Of a stretch of 5,577 nucleotides of DNA, positions 5,461 to 5,577 are shown in pieces. The stretch is from assembly GCA_903907185.1 (NCBI GenBank), contig CAIVND010000158.1, positions 1 to 5,577 of the forward strand, given 5' to 3'. This DNA is from an uncultured Acidimicrobiaceae bacterium (GTDB lineage: Bacteria; Actinomycetota; Acidimicrobiia; Acidimicrobiales; Bog-793). Below the pieces are notes generated by a model. It did no database searches. It saw nothing but the letters and a program-made list of their open reading frames with translations, and was not told the DNA's origin. A program made the translations under genes and the position numbers. The number at the start of each line of letters is the position of its first letter. Positions within the stretch are counted from its first letter, which is position 1.

Positions 5461-5490
5461 TGAATCGGTCTGGGTTTCCCGGAGACTTTC
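5461..5490. repeat. Probable terminal inverted repeat of the IS3-family element
   Basis: The outer 30 bases of the element, starting TGAATCGG and ending in GGAGACTTTC, look like the transposase-proximal (right) end. The exact inner limit cannot be set without the other end. Confidence 0.55.
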
Positions 5491-5503
5491 GAACTTGGAA
5501 ATC

Positions 5504-5577
5504 TCAGGCCACCTTGGCTTGATCTGAGTCACAGTACTCCGCCTCGACTTCGGCTGGTGTTTGATCATTGAGTTCAC
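5504..5577 (-). CDS. IS3-family transposase (OrfB), C-terminal end only
   Basis: The last 23 residues of a minus-strand protein entering from the right edge, stop TGA at 5506-5504. The visible residues include ELNDQTPAEVEAEYCDSDQA, which matches the usual end of IS3-group OrfB (a P-A-E-x-E-x-x-Y signature following the RLHS/L-x-x-x-TP segment after the DDE core). The catalytic residues lie outside the window, so activity cannot be judged. The Tyr is followed by Cys where a second Tyr is common. Confidence 0.8.
   Translation of the reverse strand, partial: ELNDQTPAEVEAEYCDSDQAKVA

Larger units (their letters stand above)
5461..5577 (-). mobile_element. IS3-family insertion sequence, one end (continues beyond window)
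   Basis: The element end is placed at 5461, where the plus strand begins TGAATCGGTCTGGGTTTCCC and continues with a GGAGACTTTC tail; this resembles IS3-family terminal repeats of the TGA-x-C-x-G...CCCGGAGACT type and has the usual TG terminus. The transposase stop lies 43 bases inside, a normal distance for this family. The bases next to it (CAT or ACAT, 5457-5460) would be the short target duplication; the partner is outside the window. Confidence 0.75.

Noticed and set aside
1..5577. CRISPR array, tRNA or rRNA genes
   Set aside because: No regularly spaced direct repeats, cloverleaf-like arms or conserved rRNA segments were seen on either strand.

Overview
The window looks like a piece of a bacterial chromosome, most likely from an actinobacterium. 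The evidence is a caa3-type CtaG-like oxidase-assembly protein, a small membrane protein of a kind I associate with actinobacteria (SWxYVFEWPLF), frequent GTG/TTG starts and moderate GC. Acidophilic Acidimicrobiia would fit, but that is a guess; the sequence does not fix the taxon.

Layout. The left end carries the 3' part of one plus-strand gene (2-706), a multi-pass CtaG-like membrane protein. Everything else reads on the minus strand, converging on it with only 27 bases between the two stop codons. In minus-strand order from the right edge: the 3' end of an IS3-family insertion sequence (5461 to the edge); a non-coding stretch with a GC-rich block between 9-bp direct repeats, then an AT-rich promoter/operator region; an arsR-sulP pair (5172-3107) joined by a 4-base stop/start overlap; a T4 endonuclease V-like pyrimidine-dimer glycosylase (2861-2493); a tandem PRC-barrel protein (2284-1649); a two-helix mini-membrane protein (1449-1204) with a strong Shine-Dalgarno but no ATG/GTG/TTG start; and a second small two-helix protein (1096-734).

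How the parts work together. The clearest unit is arsR-sulP: a cysteine-free ArsR-family repressor translationally coupled to a SulP/STAS anion transporter, with a 13-bp palindrome between a plausible -10 box and the repressor start. This suggests autoregulated, ligand-gated control of anion uptake. The glycosylase and PRC-barrel gene have their own leaders and are not tightly linked. The two mini-membrane genes share orientation but are separated by nested inverted repeats.

No complete new multi-gene system is visible. The points most worth a second look are the ACG-initiated (or start-codon-lost) mini-membrane gene, the Cys-free ArsR on a SulP operon with two palindromes, the GC-rich insert upstream of it, the endonuclease V homologue whose Met1 aligns with the catalytic Thr2 position of the T4 enzyme, and the nested hairpin at 1145-1191.
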